DNA from: Holophagales bacterium UBA5704
Lineage (GTDB): Bacteria > Acidobacteriota > Thermoanaerobaculia > Multivoradales > UBA5704
Length of the DNA: 64,000 nucleotides
Reading direction: 5' to 3'
Assembly: GCA_002420005.1 (NCBI GenBank)
Contig: DIHE01000138.1
Span: forward strand, 9,492-73,491
Position 1 is the first letter of the stretch, and each line of letters opens with the position of its first letter. Positions 24,943 through 33,884 of this stretch are shown piece after piece. The notes under the pieces are model-generated. The model had not been told where the DNA came from. It did no database searches and saw nothing but the letters and a program-made list of their open reading frames with translations. Made by a program: the position numbers and the translations under genes.

Positions 24943-26610
24943 TCAGTCCAGCTTCTCCGCGGCCTGGACCAGCCGGAGGAACTCGGCGCGGTAGCCGTCG
25001 GGGTCTCCACCGAGCGCGCCGGAGGCCATCGTTTCCACCTGGTCGTAGCTCGCGGCGCTGCGGTAGGGTGATTCGCGCAGCAGCAGGCCGAGCTCGGCCA
25101 CCGCGGCGGCGAAGCGGAGGTTTTCGGACGCCGCCGCGATCGGCGTCGTCGCGTCGAGGACGGTCTGGGTGAGCAGCCGGCTTGTGTCCGCGTCCGGCTC
25201 CTTGTAGCGGAGCTTGAGGGTCAGCAGCTCCGGGCTCGCCGCCGCGGTGGCAGCCACGGCGCTGGTCTGATACTTGAGCGGATCGACCTTGGCGATCTCC
25301 AGGTCGCCGTCCGGCGGCACCAGCTCGTAGAGCGCAGTGACGGAACGGCCCGCGCCCATCTCGCCCGCGTCCTTGGCGTCGTCGTGGAAATCCTCGGCGC
25401 GCAGCAGCCGGTTTTCGTAGCCGATCAAGCGATAGGCACGCACCTTGGCGGGGTTGAACTCGATCTGCAGCTTCACGTCCTTGGCAATGGTGGTGAGCGT
25501 CGCACCGATCTCCTGCACGAGGACCTTGCGCGCCTCCTGGATCGTGTCGATGTAGGCATAGTTGCCGTTGCCCTTGTCGGCCAGCAGCTCCATCTTGGAA
25601 TCCTTCACATTGCCGGTGCCGAAACCGAGGACGGTCAGGAAGATCCGCTCCTGGCGCTTGGCCTCGATCAACCGTTCCAGCTCGCCGTCGCTCGACACAC
25701 CGACGTTGAAATCGCCATCGGTGGCCAGGATGACGCGGTTGTTGCCGCCTTCGACGAAGCTCTCGCGGGCGATCTTGTAGGCGAGCAGGATGCCCTCGCC
25801 GCCCGCGGTCGAGCCGCCGCCTTCGAGCCGGTCGATCGCCTCGGCGATGCGTCCTTTTTCCTTGCCGGGGGTCGAGGGCAGCACCAGTCCGGCACTGCCG
25901 GCATAGGCGACGATCGCCACCCGGTCCTGCGGGCGGAGCTGATCGACGAGCAGGCGCAGAGCGCTCTTGACCAGCGGCAGCTTGTTGGCGTCGAGCATCG
26001 AGCCCGAGACGTCGAGGAGGAAGACGAGATTGGCGGGTGGCAGCTCGGAGGTGTCGATCCGCTCTCCCTGCAGGCCGATCAGCAGAATCCGGTTCTTCGC
26101 GTTCCACGGGCAGGTTGCGATCTCCGTGGTGATCGAGAACGGGTGCTCGCCCGTGGGATCGGGATAGTCATAGGAGAAGTAGTTGACCATCTCCTCAATG
26201 CGCACCGCATCGCGCGGGGGCTTCTGACGGTCGTTGAGGAAGCGGCGGACATTGCTGTAGGAGGCGCGGTCCACGTCGATCGAGAAGGTGGAGAGCGGAT
26301 CGCGCAGCGTTTCATGGAACGGATTGTCCGTGATGCGTCCGTATTCCTCGGTGTTCATCTCCTGGTCGGAGGCGATGAGGGCGCCGGATTCCTGCGCGCC
26401 ACCGGCCGTGTAGCTGAGGGATTGGAGGCGTGCCATCTGGGCCGGCGCCGGTGCGGCGCTCGGCGGTGGAGGAGGTGGCGGCGGAACCATTTCCAGCGCG
26501 GCTTCCTTCTTCGCCGAGTGGCAGGCGAAGGCGAAGAGCAGGAGAAGCGCGGTGGCCGGGAGCGTGGCGGCGAGCTTTTGCGACAGCGGGGTCCGGGGTT
26601 GGCGTGGCAT
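24943..26610 (-). CDS. VWA domain lipoprotein (YfbK family)
   Basis: 555 residues; the ATG at 26610 follows AAGGAGGG. Lipobox LLLFAFAC puts the lipidated cysteine at C30. A poly-proline tract and a YfbK N-terminal region (DNPFHETLRDPLSTFSIDVD, YSNVRRFLN, VRIEEMVNYFSY) precede a VWA domain with the MIDAS motif FLLDVSGSM, ATDGDFNVG and TVLGFGTG. The C-terminus is DUF3520 (EFNPAKVRAYRLIGYENR, LTLKLRYKEPD). Such proteins sit at the cell envelope and bind metal-dependent ligands; the exact role is unknown. It follows the secreted protease gene by 89 bases on the same strand. Confidence 0.88.
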   Translation of the reverse strand: MPRQPRTPLSQKLAATLPATALLLLFAFACHSAKKEAALEMVPPPPPPPPSAAPAPAQMARLQSLSYTAGGAQESGALIASDQEMNTEEYGRITDNPFHETLRDPLSTFSIDVDRASYSNVRRFLNDRQKPPRDAVRIEEMVNYFSYDYPDPTGEHPFSITTEIATCPWNAKNRILLIGLQGERIDTSELPPANLVFLLDVSGSMLDANKLPLVKSALRLLVDQLRPQDRVAIVAYAGSAGLVLPSTPGKEKGRIAEAIDRLEGGGSTAGGEGILLAYKIARESFVEGGNNRVILATDGDFNVGVSSDGELERLIEAKRQERIFLTVLGFGTGNVKDSKMELLADKGNGNYAYIDTIQEARKVLVQEIGATLTTIAKDVKLQIEFNPAKVRAYRLIGYENRLLRAEDFHDDAKDAGEMGAGRSVTALYELVPPDGDLEIAKVDPLKYQTSAVAATAAASPELLTLKLRYKEPDADTSRLLTQTVLDATTPIAAASENLRFAAAVAELGLLLRESPYRSAASYDQVETMASGALGGDPDGYRAEFLRLVQAAEKLD

Positions 26611-26699
26611 CGGGTGACCCTCCTTGCTCTGGATAGACACGGGAGAGGCGGGAGAGGAAACCGGCCGATCCCTCTCCTGCGTCCCGCCGTTTCCCTCCT

Positions 26700-28463
26700 T
26701 CACGGGCAGGTGGCGAACGCCGACGTGTCCTGGACCGGCTGGAAGGGCGCGCCTTGCGGGTTCGTATAGGTCTTCATCGTGTTGTTCTTGGTGTCGGTGA
26801 CGGTGATCACCACGCGCACGTTGGTCAGGCCGCCGGCGAACACCCAGTAGCGGTTGTTGAGGGAGCAGCCGTTGATGATCTTGACCACGGCTTCGACGTT
26901 CGAGGAGCTGAAGAACCAGAGGTAGCCGGTCTCGTCGGTCAGCTTCACCACCTTGGCACCACCGGACTGGCCGGTGCCGGTGTTGTAGGTGGCTTCCACC
27001 TTGAACCGGCCGCCGTTGAGGCACAGGGTGTCGGCATCGGCGGTGCACGAGCCTCCGGTGTTGCCGCCCCCCGGGTTCAGGAAGGCCTGGAGGGACGGGT
27101 AGCTGGCGGAGAAGGCGCCGTCGATCTCGGAGTTGTCATAGTCGCAGCCGTCGTCCGGGTTGGGTCCGCACCCGCCCGAAAGCTGGCCGACGATCTGGCC
27201 GTTGCCGAGGATCACCGGCGAGCCGGAGCTGCCGCCGAAGGTGGCTCCCTGGTTGAGCTCGGAGTACAGGAAGCTGGGGCGCGGCGCATCGGTGCAGAAT
27301 TCGACGCCGGAGGTTCGCACGGTGCCGCGGGAGAATTGCTGCGGCAGGGCGTACTCGTCGTCGAAGGGCGCCGGGTGCGACAGGCGGTAGAGCGCGGTTC
27401 CGTTGGCCGGAGCGGTGGAGGTCCAGCCGAGCAGGACGCGGCCGGAGGGGATCGCATTGAGCCGCAGCAGGGTGAAGTCCGAGCTCTCGCCGGTCGCCGT
27501 CAGGGTGGAGCCGTTGCTGCGGGGGAGCGAGCCCAGGGAGGGCGCGTTGCCGTCGCAGGACGAGGTCTTGTAGTCCCAGAAGACCTCGAGGGAGGAGGCG
27601 ACCCCCTGGGCGGCGATGCAGTGGTTGGCGGTGAGCAGGTAGGGGATCGTGGAGGAGGTGACCGTGTCGTTGATCAGCGCTCCCGAGCACAGGGACTCGA
27701 ATCCACCATCCACGAAAGCGAGCTGGCCCACGGCCTTGCGATAGTCGGCGATGACCCCCAGCGTGCCGGAGTTGACGCAGGTGCCGTCGATCAGGCATTC
27801 GCCGATCTTGTTGTCGTCCACGCGCAGGACCCCTTGCATCACTTCTTCCACGAGGAAGCGGGCGGTCTCCGGGCCGGCGGGCGCTTCCACCTCCAGGAAG
27901 GCGATGCCCCCGGTGACGCTCGGCGTCCAGAGATCGCCGGCCGGGCCGGCGAGGTCGAGGCCGAAGGCATGCGGCTCCTCCCCCGGAGCCCAGACCCACA
28001 GCCGGCTGCCGGCGGGGAGGTCGATGCCCGTGAGGTGGAGGCGCAGGCGCAGCGCTCCCTCGACGTCCACCCGCAGCCCCCAGACGCGGCTTCCCGACGC
28101 CGTGACGCTGAAAGCACCGAGGCGCGGCGCCAGCAGGTCGTCCGGCACCACGGAGGAGGCCAGGCGGGCCTGCACCCGGGAGGGGAGGGTGCGCAGCACA
28201 CCCGCGCGCCGCGGCAGGTGGCCGGCCCGGTTCCAGGAGCGGAGGCTCTCCAGGGCATCCGGCGCACCCACCTCCACCGGGCGCAGCGAGGTCTCCGGCC
28301 GTGGGGAGAGAGCCTCGGCCAGCCGCAGAGGCGGCGCCGCCGGCTCGACGGCGGTGGCGAGGAAATCCGGAACGATCTCGGGACCCACGCTCTGCGCGGT
28401 GGCGGGGAGGGCCGGGGCGAGGGAGAGGAGAAGGGCAAGGGAGGCGAGGCGGCAAGGCTTCAT
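26700..28463 (-). CDS. Secreted trypsin-like serine protease (lysyl endopeptidase-like) with C-terminal beta domain
   Basis: 587 residues with a signal peptide (MKPCRLASLALLLSLAPALPATA). A propeptide-like N-terminal region with a beta-sandwich (about 110-210) leads to a chymotrypsin-fold domain: PYLLTANHCIA (histidine), GESSDFTLLRLN (aspartate), and TFGGSSGSPVILGNGQIVG (serine). Cysteine positions resemble Achromobacter-type lysyl endopeptidase. The last 110 residues (CLNGGRFKVEATY ... VVITVTDTKNNTMKTYTNP) are a separate beta-sandwich module of a type that recurs at the ends of secreted proteins in this kind of genome. It is probably an extracellular protease. A TATAAT promoter lies 66 bases upstream. 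Confidence 0.88.
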   Translation of the reverse strand: MKPCRLASLALLLSLAPALPATAQSVGPEIVPDFLATAVEPAAPPLRLAEALSPRPETSLRPVEVGAPDALESLRSWNRAGHLPRRAGVLRTLPSRVQARLASSVVPDDLLAPRLGAFSVTASGSRVWGLRVDVEGALRLRLHLTGIDLPAGSRLWVWAPGEEPHAFGLDLAGPAGDLWTPSVTGGIAFLEVEAPAGPETARFLVEEVMQGVLRVDDNKIGECLIDGTCVNSGTLGVIADYRKAVGQLAFVDGGFESLCSGALINDTVTSSTIPYLLTANHCIAAQGVASSLEVFWDYKTSSCDGNAPSLGSLPRSNGSTLTATGESSDFTLLRLNAIPSGRVLLGWTSTAPANGTALYRLSHPAPFDDEYALPQQFSRGTVRTSGVEFCTDAPRPSFLYSELNQGATFGGSSGSPVILGNGQIVGQLSGGCGPNPDDGCDYDNSEIDGAFSASYPSLQAFLNPGGGNTGGSCTADADTLCLNGGRFKVEATYNTGTGQSGGAKVVKLTDETGYLWFFSSSNVEAVVKIINGCSLNNRYWVFAGGLTNVRVVITVTDTKNNTMKTYTNPQGAPFQPVQDTSAFATCP

Positions 28464-28528
28464 AGGCGCGTCCTTTCCGAGGGAGAGCCGTGTTGGTCCG
28501 GCTGTGCTTTGGGGGGGGCGACGGTCCT

Positions 28529-28534
28529 ATTATA
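28529..28534 (-). promoter_or_regulatory. Putative -10 box (TATAAT) for the secreted protease
   Basis: A perfect TATAAT on the minus strand lies just past the coxE stop, 66 bases before the protease ATG, in a small A/T-rich island. No good -35 box is seen in the GC-rich upstream sequence. It suggests the protease has its own promoter rather than read-through from coxE. Confidence 0.5.
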
Positions 28535-28536
28535 GG

Positions 28537-29676
28537 TTATAGGCCCCCCAGCGCCCGCCCCAGCGCCTCCAGGCTGTCCAGGCTGTGCACCGGCCGGTGC
28601 TCGTCCACATGGGGGAGGAGCGCGCGCACGCCTTGGGCGCGGGGCTGGAAGCCTTCCCAGCGCAGGAGCGGATTGAGCCAGATCAGGCGGCGGCAGGAGC
28701 GGTGGAGGCGGTCGGCCTCGGCGGGGAGACCGGGGTCGGGATCGCGGTCGAGGCCGTCGGTGACCAGGAGGACGACCGCCCCCTGGCCGAGGACGCGGCG
28801 CGACCAGGTGCGGTTGAAGTCGTGCAGGCAGGTGCGCAGGCGGGTCCCGCCCGCCCAATCCTGCACCTCGCGGCCGACCCTGGCAAGCGCCTCGTCGGCG
28901 TCGCGGCGGCGCAAAAGGCGGGTCACGTTGGTCAACCGGGTGGCGAAAAGGAAGGCATGAACGCGGGTGCGGGCGTTCAGCAGGGCGTGAAGGAACTGAA
29001 GCATCATCTCCGAGTACCGGCCCATGGAGCCCGAGACGTCCAGCAGCACCACCAGCGGCGGGGGAAGGAGAATCCGCGAGCGGTAGCGCAGCGGCGCCAG
29101 GTCGCCGAAGGTCTTGCGGCTGTCGCGCACCGTACGGGCGAGGTCGAGACGGTCGCCGTGCGGATCGGCGACGAAACGGCGGGTGCGCACCGGGCAGAGC
29201 GCCACCGCCATCTGATTGACGACCTTGCGGGCGCGGGCCAGCTCCTCGGTGCTCATCTGGTCGAAATCGCGGCTGCGCAGGACCTCGTCGGCCGAGAAGG
29301 TGAGAACGGCATCCACCTCGCTGCGTTCGGCCGGAGGCTTGCCGCTCGCCGGAGGCTGACGCCAGGCCTCGGTGAGGCGCCGTGAGAGGGGAGGCGCCGG
29401 GGGCACGCGCACCTTCTGGAGAAGCTCGTCGAGGAACGGCTGAACCCGCGTCGGATCGCGCCAGAACAGCCCGAAGGCCTGTTCGTAGAGCTCGAAGTCC
29501 TCGGGACGCTTGACCAGGACGGCGTGGAGCGCCCAGAACAGCTCGTCGCGGCGAAGGACGTCCACGCTGGCCGCCGCGGCGATGGCCTCCAGCCCGCTCG
29601 CCGGCCCCAGGCGCAACCCGGCACCGCGCAGGAGGCGGGTGAAGTGGACGACGTTTTCGGGGAGCTTGGAGGTCAT
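28537..29676 (-). CDS. coxE: CoxE-type VWA protein
   Basis: 379 residues, ATG at 29676. The N-terminus (MTSKLPENVVHFTRLLRGAG) and helical region are typical of CoxE. The VWA domain begins at LLPPPLVVLLDVSGSMGRYS (MIDAS DxSGS) and continues with AGGTRLRTCLHDF, VVLLVTDGLDRD and RRLIWLNPLLRW. CoxE works with the MoxR-type ATPase CoxD in assembling the active site of CO dehydrogenase-type enzymes. Here it is separated from coxD by 2.5 kb holding two toxin-antitoxin modules and partial copies of coxD and coxE. Its reading frame is open upstream into an orphan segment, but the ATG with AGG spacing and homology fix this start. Confidence 0.9.
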   Translation of the reverse strand: MTSKLPENVVHFTRLLRGAGLRLGPASGLEAIAAAASVDVLRRDELFWALHAVLVKRPEDFELYEQAFGLFWRDPTRVQPFLDELLQKVRVPPAPPLSRRLTEAWRQPPASGKPPAERSEVDAVLTFSADEVLRSRDFDQMSTEELARARKVVNQMAVALCPVRTRRFVADPHGDRLDLARTVRDSRKTFGDLAPLRYRSRILLPPPLVVLLDVSGSMGRYSEMMLQFLHALLNARTRVHAFLFATRLTNVTRLLRRRDADEALARVGREVQDWAGGTRLRTCLHDFNRTWSRRVLGQGAVVLLVTDGLDRDPDPGLPAEADRLHRSCRRLIWLNPLLRWEGFQPRAQGVRALLPHVDEHRPVHSLDSLEALGRALGGL

Positions 29677-29904
29677 GGTCGAGCCCCACGGTATCGTATT
29701 CGCCGCATTGAAAGCTTTGAGTTCAACAATGACGTTTACCTGAGGTAGCAAAGGTCTCTGAACGAGAACATCAGCTCTAATCTTACTATGGGTTGATGCG
29801 ATGGTCTGTTCATGCTTGGCAGCAAGACCCAGGCACGTAAGTGCCTCCGCAAGGCGCCTATCGCCGAAGATCGGGAGGAAGCGGATCCCTCCAACCACCT
29901 GCAT
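29677..29904 (-). other. Orphan reading frame joined in frame to coxE (foreign fragment?)
   Basis: From an ATG at 29904 the frame runs 76 codons straight into the coxE ATG without a stop, and it stays open further upstream to about 30010. The peptide (QVVGGIRFLPIFGDRRLAEA, later RADVLVQ and VNVIVELKAF) looks protein-like, and its codons are visibly richer in A/T than the surroundings. RADV followed by VELKA recalls the D...ExK pattern of PD-(D/E)xK nucleases, but this is weak. It is best read as a piece of an incoming gene fused upstream of coxE. No ribosome site is seen. Confidence 0.35.
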
Positions 29905-30000
29905 CGCCGCATACGCCCCCTTGACGAGAGCGAGTAGCTCAGCGTTCGGTCGAAGCCGACCGCGAAAGGCTGGCGGGATCGATCCGGCCTCGATGCAGGG

Positions 30001-30108
30001 ATTCTCGCGGCCTTTCAGGCCGCCGGGAGGTGGCGCCTGTGAACCCAGGGCATCGGCCTTCGGCCTCAGCCCAGGGCTATGCTCTCCAGGCCTTTCAGGC
30101 CGGGAAAG
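30001..30108. repeat. Intergenic GC-rich hairpin repeat (GGCCTGAAAGGCC type)
   Basis: Contains GCGGCCTTTCAGGCCGCC, then CCCAGGGCATCGGCCTTCGG, CCTCAGCCCAGGGC and a second GGCCTTTCAGGCC. The same modules (GGCCTGAAAGGCC, CGGCCTTCGGCC and CCCAGGG) build the large repeats at 63.4-64.0 kb. It sits exactly at the left border of the second coxE fragment, so it may mark a recombination joint. The whole gap 29905-30108 has no gene. Confidence 0.7.
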
Positions 30109-30292
30109 CAGAACAGCCCGAAGGCCTGCTCGTAGAGGGCGAAGTCCTCGGGACGCTTGACCAGGACGGCGTGGAGCGCCCAGAACAGCTCGTCGCGGTG
30201 GAGGATGTCCACGCTGGCCGCCGCGGCGATGGCCTCCAGCCCGCTCGCCGGTCTCAGGCGCAACCCGGCACCGCGCAGGAGGCGGGTGAAGT
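30109..30292 (-). pseudogene. coxE fragment 2 (near-identical internal copy)
   Basis: These 184 bases align without gaps to coxE positions 29462-29645, with only a handful of substitutions, and encode about residues 11-71 (FTRLLRGAGLRLRPASGLEA to EDFALYEQAFGLF). The first ten codons are missing: the VapC stop codon lies one base away. The other end runs into the hairpin repeat. It has no start codon of its own at the right place and is not expected to make a product. Confidence 0.88.
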
Positions 30293-30293
30293 A

Positions 30294-30710
30294 CTATCGA
30301 ATGAAGAGGATCGGGCAGACGCCGGCCGTGGAAATCGGATCGAGCTCATGATGGTCGCTGGTCACCAGGGTGCCGTTCTCTTGAATCGCCAGGGCCAGCG
30401 CGAAGCAGTCGGCGAGCGAAACCCGACGCCACTCGGCTTTGAGCGTGCCAGCCGCCTTCCAGAGATCCGAGGGCAGCCTTTCGAGAAGCTGAAGATCGTA
30501 TTCGGCAAAAAGCGACTCGAGGCTCTCTGCGTCTTCCGTGTTCCCGCGGCGGCGGAGATCGTAATAGACCTCGCAGGCGCTGATGGCAAGGATGAGACAG
30601 CGGTTTTCAGAATTCTGCAGAAGCTTCTCGACCACTTCAGCGCCGGGCTCGTCTTTCAGGAAGGCGATGACAGCGCAAGCATCAAGGACGAAGACCGGCT
30701 CAACGGCCAA
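30294..30710 (-). CDS. vapC: PIN-domain ribonuclease toxin (VapC-like)
   Basis: About 138 residues if translation starts at TTG 30710, which overlaps the antitoxin stop by 11 bases; an in-frame ATG at 30761 would add 17 residues, so the start is unsure. All PIN acidic residues are present: VFVLDACAVIAFL (first aspartate), ISACEVYYDLRRRG (glutamate), LADCFALALAIQ and GTLVTSDHHELDPI (later aspartates). VapC toxins are Mg-dependent RNases that cut tRNA or rRNA and are held inactive by a DNA-binding antitoxin. The stop codon abuts a coxE fragment, showing the module was placed inside the cox operon. Confidence 0.88.
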   Translation of the reverse strand: MAVEPVFVLDACAVIAFLKDEPGAEVVEKLLQNSENRCLILAISACEVYYDLRRRGNTEDAESLESLFAEYDLQLLERLPSDLWKAAGTLKAEWRRVSLADCFALALAIQENGTLVTSDHHELDPISTAGVCPILFIR

Positions 30711-31056
30711 ACTTTCGCTCCTCGATCTCGATCTCTTCTTGCTTTCTCCTCGCGAATTCATCGCTTCCTGAGAGGAGGCCGCGGCCGGCCCCCCGCAGGC
30801 GCCGCAACCGCGCCAGGCGCTCTTCCGGTGTCAGATCCCGAAAGGGCTTCGGCTCCCGGGCCAACTCGGCGGCGAGAGCTGCCAGACTTCCGCGGCCTTG
30901 CGGTGGAGCCTCGACCGGCCTGGCCTGCTGTGGATGGCCTCTGAGGAAAGCCCGGATTGCTGCGACGAAGAGCTCGCTGCGCGACATGCCAAGCCGCTTG
31001 GCCAGCTCATCGGCAGCTTGGAACAAGGGATCGGGAAGAGAGACCGCAGCTTTCAT
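30700..31056 (-). CDS. vapB: Ribbon-helix-helix antitoxin (VapB-like)
   Basis: 118 residues starting MKAAVSLPDPLFQAADELAK, followed by RLGMSRSELFVAAIRAFLRG. This is the beta strand plus two helices of a CopG/Arc-type DNA-binding antitoxin. The charged C-terminal half (LTPEERLARLRRLRGAG, EFARRKQEEIEIEERK) would wrap the toxin. It overlaps the vapC start, as in normal antitoxin-toxin operons, and probably represses its own promoter upstream. It lies between a coxD 3' fragment and vapC. Confidence 0.83.
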   Translation of the reverse strand: MKAAVSLPDPLFQAADELAKRLGMSRSELFVAAIRAFLRGHPQQARPVEAPPQGRGSLAALAAELAREPKPFRDLTPEERLARLRRLRGAGRGLLSGSDEFARRKQEEIEIEERKFGR

Positions 31057-31115
31057 GGTGCGAGTATACCTCGTGCCGCCGGGTCGTCCTCGCCGCGCTC
31101 GGCCGGCGTCTTGCC

Positions 31116-31239
31116 TCAGCTCCCCCGCAACATCCCCCCCAACATCTCCCGCACCGGCTCCCCCCGCATCTTCTCGATGTCGTCCTGGTACTTGAGGAGC
31201 ACGCCCAGGGTGGCGTTGACGGTGTCGGGGTCGAGGGCG
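31116..31239 (-). pseudogene. coxD 3'-end fragment
   Basis: Encodes about the last 40 residues of the MoxR ATPase in frame: ALDPDTVNATLGVLLKYQDD and IEKMRGEPVREMLGGMLRGS, then TGA. Positions 31136-31239 are identical base for base to 32197-32300 in the intact coxD (104 bp). The C-terminal GGMLRGS tail is longer than that of the intact gene (REMLGAG), so this fragment may keep the original end. It has no start and is a duplication remnant upstream of the VapBC-like module. The following 100 bases (31240-31342) show nothing recognisable. Confidence 0.88.
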
Positions 31240-31342
31240 CCAGCCGCCCCAAGGTGCCAGGGTCAAGCGCAGGCATCACGCAGACGCCGCGAGCCGAGCG
31301 CCAATCGGCGCCCAACCCTCGCGGCCGTTGGCAGGCACCTCT

Positions 31343-31462
31343 TCAGCCACCTCGCTGCGCCGCGGCAGCGGCATCGAGCCTGCTCGCCAGCCCCATTCGC
31401 AACCCGGCGTCGCGCATGAGGCTTGTGAAGTGGACGACGTTCTCGGGGATTTTGGAGGTCAT
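31343..31462 (-). pseudogene. coxE fragment 1 (diverged 5' copy)
   Basis: Starts with its own ATG and reads MTSKIPENVVHFTSLMRDAG then LRMGLASRLD before running out of homology and reaching a TGA after 39 codons. Roughly four-fifths of the bases match coxE codons 1-32, so this copy is older or faster-changing than fragment 2. It follows the MazF-like toxin gene by 23 bases. The duplicated start could still be translated as a short peptide. Confidence 0.85.
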
Positions 31463-31485
31463 TACCAGGCACACGGTCTTCGCAC

Positions 31486-31863
31486 CTACAGATGGAGCAT
31501 CATCCGCAGGGAATCGTCGACCATCTGGAGCTTCTCCTCGTCGACCACCGTCGCGAGGTGCCGCAGAGCCCGGTGCGCCGTATCCACGGTGGCGATCTGG
31601 TCGGTTTCCACCCAGTGAGGCTGAGGCTGCCAGCCGGTGTCGGTCAGCCGCAAGTCGCCGGGTGTCACGGCGATCCGCCATTTGAAGCGGGGGCGCTCGG
31701 TGGTGGTGATCGGGCAAATGATCACGGTCCCGAATTCCGACTGATTCAGCGCATCGGTGGAAACAACCAGACAAGGCCGCACGCCCTTCTGCTCGCGGCC
31801 TTTCTTCGGGTTCAGGTCGAACATCCAGATCTCCCCGCGGAGCGGCTTCGGGCGACCCTCCAT
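31486..31863 (-). CDS. mazF: MazF/PemK-type endoribonuclease toxin
   Basis: 125 residues with the PemK/MazF beta-barrel pattern: LRGEIWMFDLNPKKGREQKG (the conserved G-E-I-W start), VRPCLVVSTDALNQ, TVIICPITTTERP, and QIATVDTAHRALRHLATVVD. MazF toxins cut single-stranded RNA, often mRNA, at short motifs. The ATG is 5 bases past the antitoxin stop. The module lies between intact coxD and a 5' fragment of coxE, so it interrupts the cox operon. Confidence 0.92.
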   Translation of the reverse strand: MEGRPKPLRGEIWMFDLNPKKGREQKGVRPCLVVSTDALNQSEFGTVIICPITTTERPRFKWRIAVTPGDLRLTDTGWQPQPHWVETDQIATVDTAHRALRHLATVVDEEKLQMVDDSLRMMLHL

Positions 31864-31867
31864 GGCA

Positions 31868-32122
31868 TCAGTCCGCCGTCGCGCCGGAAAAGGCTCCGAG
31901 AAGGGATTCTCTCTCCGCGAGGTCTTCCTCTGTGACATCCTTTGCCGCTTCGTTGAACATCTTGAAGAGCTCCTGTTCCCGATCGCGGGTTCTCTCGCGC
32001 TCGATGAGCCGGCGGATGAACCCTGCCTTGTTCTTCCTGTTTCCGGCGCGGACCTCCAACCAGGCATCGGTATCGCCGGCAACCCGGACGCTGATCTGAC
32101 GATCTTTGGCGGTAGTGGACAT
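31868..32122 (-). CDS. Antitoxin partner of MazF-like toxin (ribbon-helix-helix type)
   Basis: 84 residues; the ATG at 32122 follows CAGGAGG. DRQISVRVAGDTDAWLEVRA and NRKNKAGFIRRLIERERTRD fit the beta strand and helices of a ribbon-helix-helix DNA-binding antitoxin. The acidic tail (EEDLAERESLLGAF) probably fills the toxin's active site. The gap of 66 bases to coxD could hold the autoregulated promoter. Confidence 0.8.
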   Translation of the reverse strand: MSTTAKDRQISVRVAGDTDAWLEVRAGNRKNKAGFIRRLIERERTRDREQELFKMFNEAAKDVTEEDLAERESLLGAFSGATAD

Positions 32123-32188
32123 CGCGGAAGGCCTCCTGACACTCAGCATGATACCGGACGGAAGGTCAACGGTGATCCCCCAACGCCC

Positions 32189-33091
<903 letters not shown>

Positions 33092-33092
33092 G

Positions 33093-33884
33093 TTAACCGC
33101 AAGCCTCCACGGCGCGCCGGGCCATCACGGTGATCAGATGCGCCCGGTACTCCGCGCTCGCTTCGCCGTCGGAACGCAGGTCGTCCGGCGCCACGGACCC
33201 GGGGAGGACCGCGGCGGCGGAGAAGCTCGCGTTGAGGGCCGCCTCCAGGGCCGGGACGCGGAACACGTGGGTCCCCGCTCCGGTGACCGCCACCCGCACC
33301 CCGCCGCCGGTCCTTGCCACGAAGACGCCGACGATGGCGTATTTCGAGGCCGGGCTGGCGAACTTGGCATAGGCGGCGGCCTGCGGCACCGGCACATGGA
33401 CGGCGGTGAGGATCTCGTCCGGTGCCAGGGCGGTGGTGAAGAAGCCGGTGAAGTAGGAGTCGATCGCGATCTTCCGGCGATCGGTTTCGAGGGTGGCGCC
33501 GAGGGCCAGCAGGGCCGCGGGGTAGTCGGCGGCGGGGTCGGCGTGGGCCACCGAGCCGCCGATCGTGCCGCGGTTCCGGACCTGCGGATCGCCGATGCCC
33601 CCGGCGAGCCGGGCGAGGCCCGGGATGCGCTGCCGCACCACGGGTGAGGTGGCGACGGCGTCGTGGGTGGCGAGGGCGCCGATCACCACCGGATCGCCGT
33701 CGCGGATGTCGCGCAGAGCCGGCACCCCGGCGAGCGCGACGAGGTCGGTGGGCTGCGCCAGGTCGAGCTTCAGAACCGGCAGCAGGCTCTGCCCGCCGGC
33801 CAGGACCTTGGCGCCGCCATGGCCGCGCAGCAGGGCGACCGCGTCGGCCACGGAGGACGGACGGTGGAAGTCGAACTGGTTCAT
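33093..33884 (-). CDS. coxM: Molybdenum hydroxylase FAD-binding (medium) subunit
   Basis: 263 residues. The FAD_binding_5 domain has VADAVALLRGHGGAKVLAGGQSLLPVLKL (the isoalloxazine loop, AGGQSL) and GIGDPQVRNRGTIGGSVAHADPAADYP (the second FAD loop). A CO_deh_flav_C domain follows. It passes electrons from the 2Fe-2S subunit to the quinone pool. The start overlaps the coxL stop (ATGA). Compare the decayed coxM stub at 15.0 kb. Confidence 0.92.
   Translation of the reverse strand: MNQFDFHRPSSVADAVALLRGHGGAKVLAGGQSLLPVLKLDLAQPTDLVALAGVPALRDIRDGDPVVIGALATHDAVATSPVVRQRIPGLARLAGGIGDPQVRNRGTIGGSVAHADPAADYPAALLALGATLETDRRKIAIDSYFTGFFTTALAPDEILTAVHVPVPQAAAYAKFASPASKYAIVGVFVARTGGGVRVAVTGAGTHVFRVPALEAALNASFSAAAVLPGSVAPDDLRSDGEASAEYRAHLITVMARRAVEACG

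Noticed and set aside
29925..30000. tRNA-like stretch (AGTAGCTCAG followed later by GGGATCGATCC)
   Set aside because: The stems do not pair into an acceptor, anticodon and T arm with normal spacing, and no anticodon loop is convincing.
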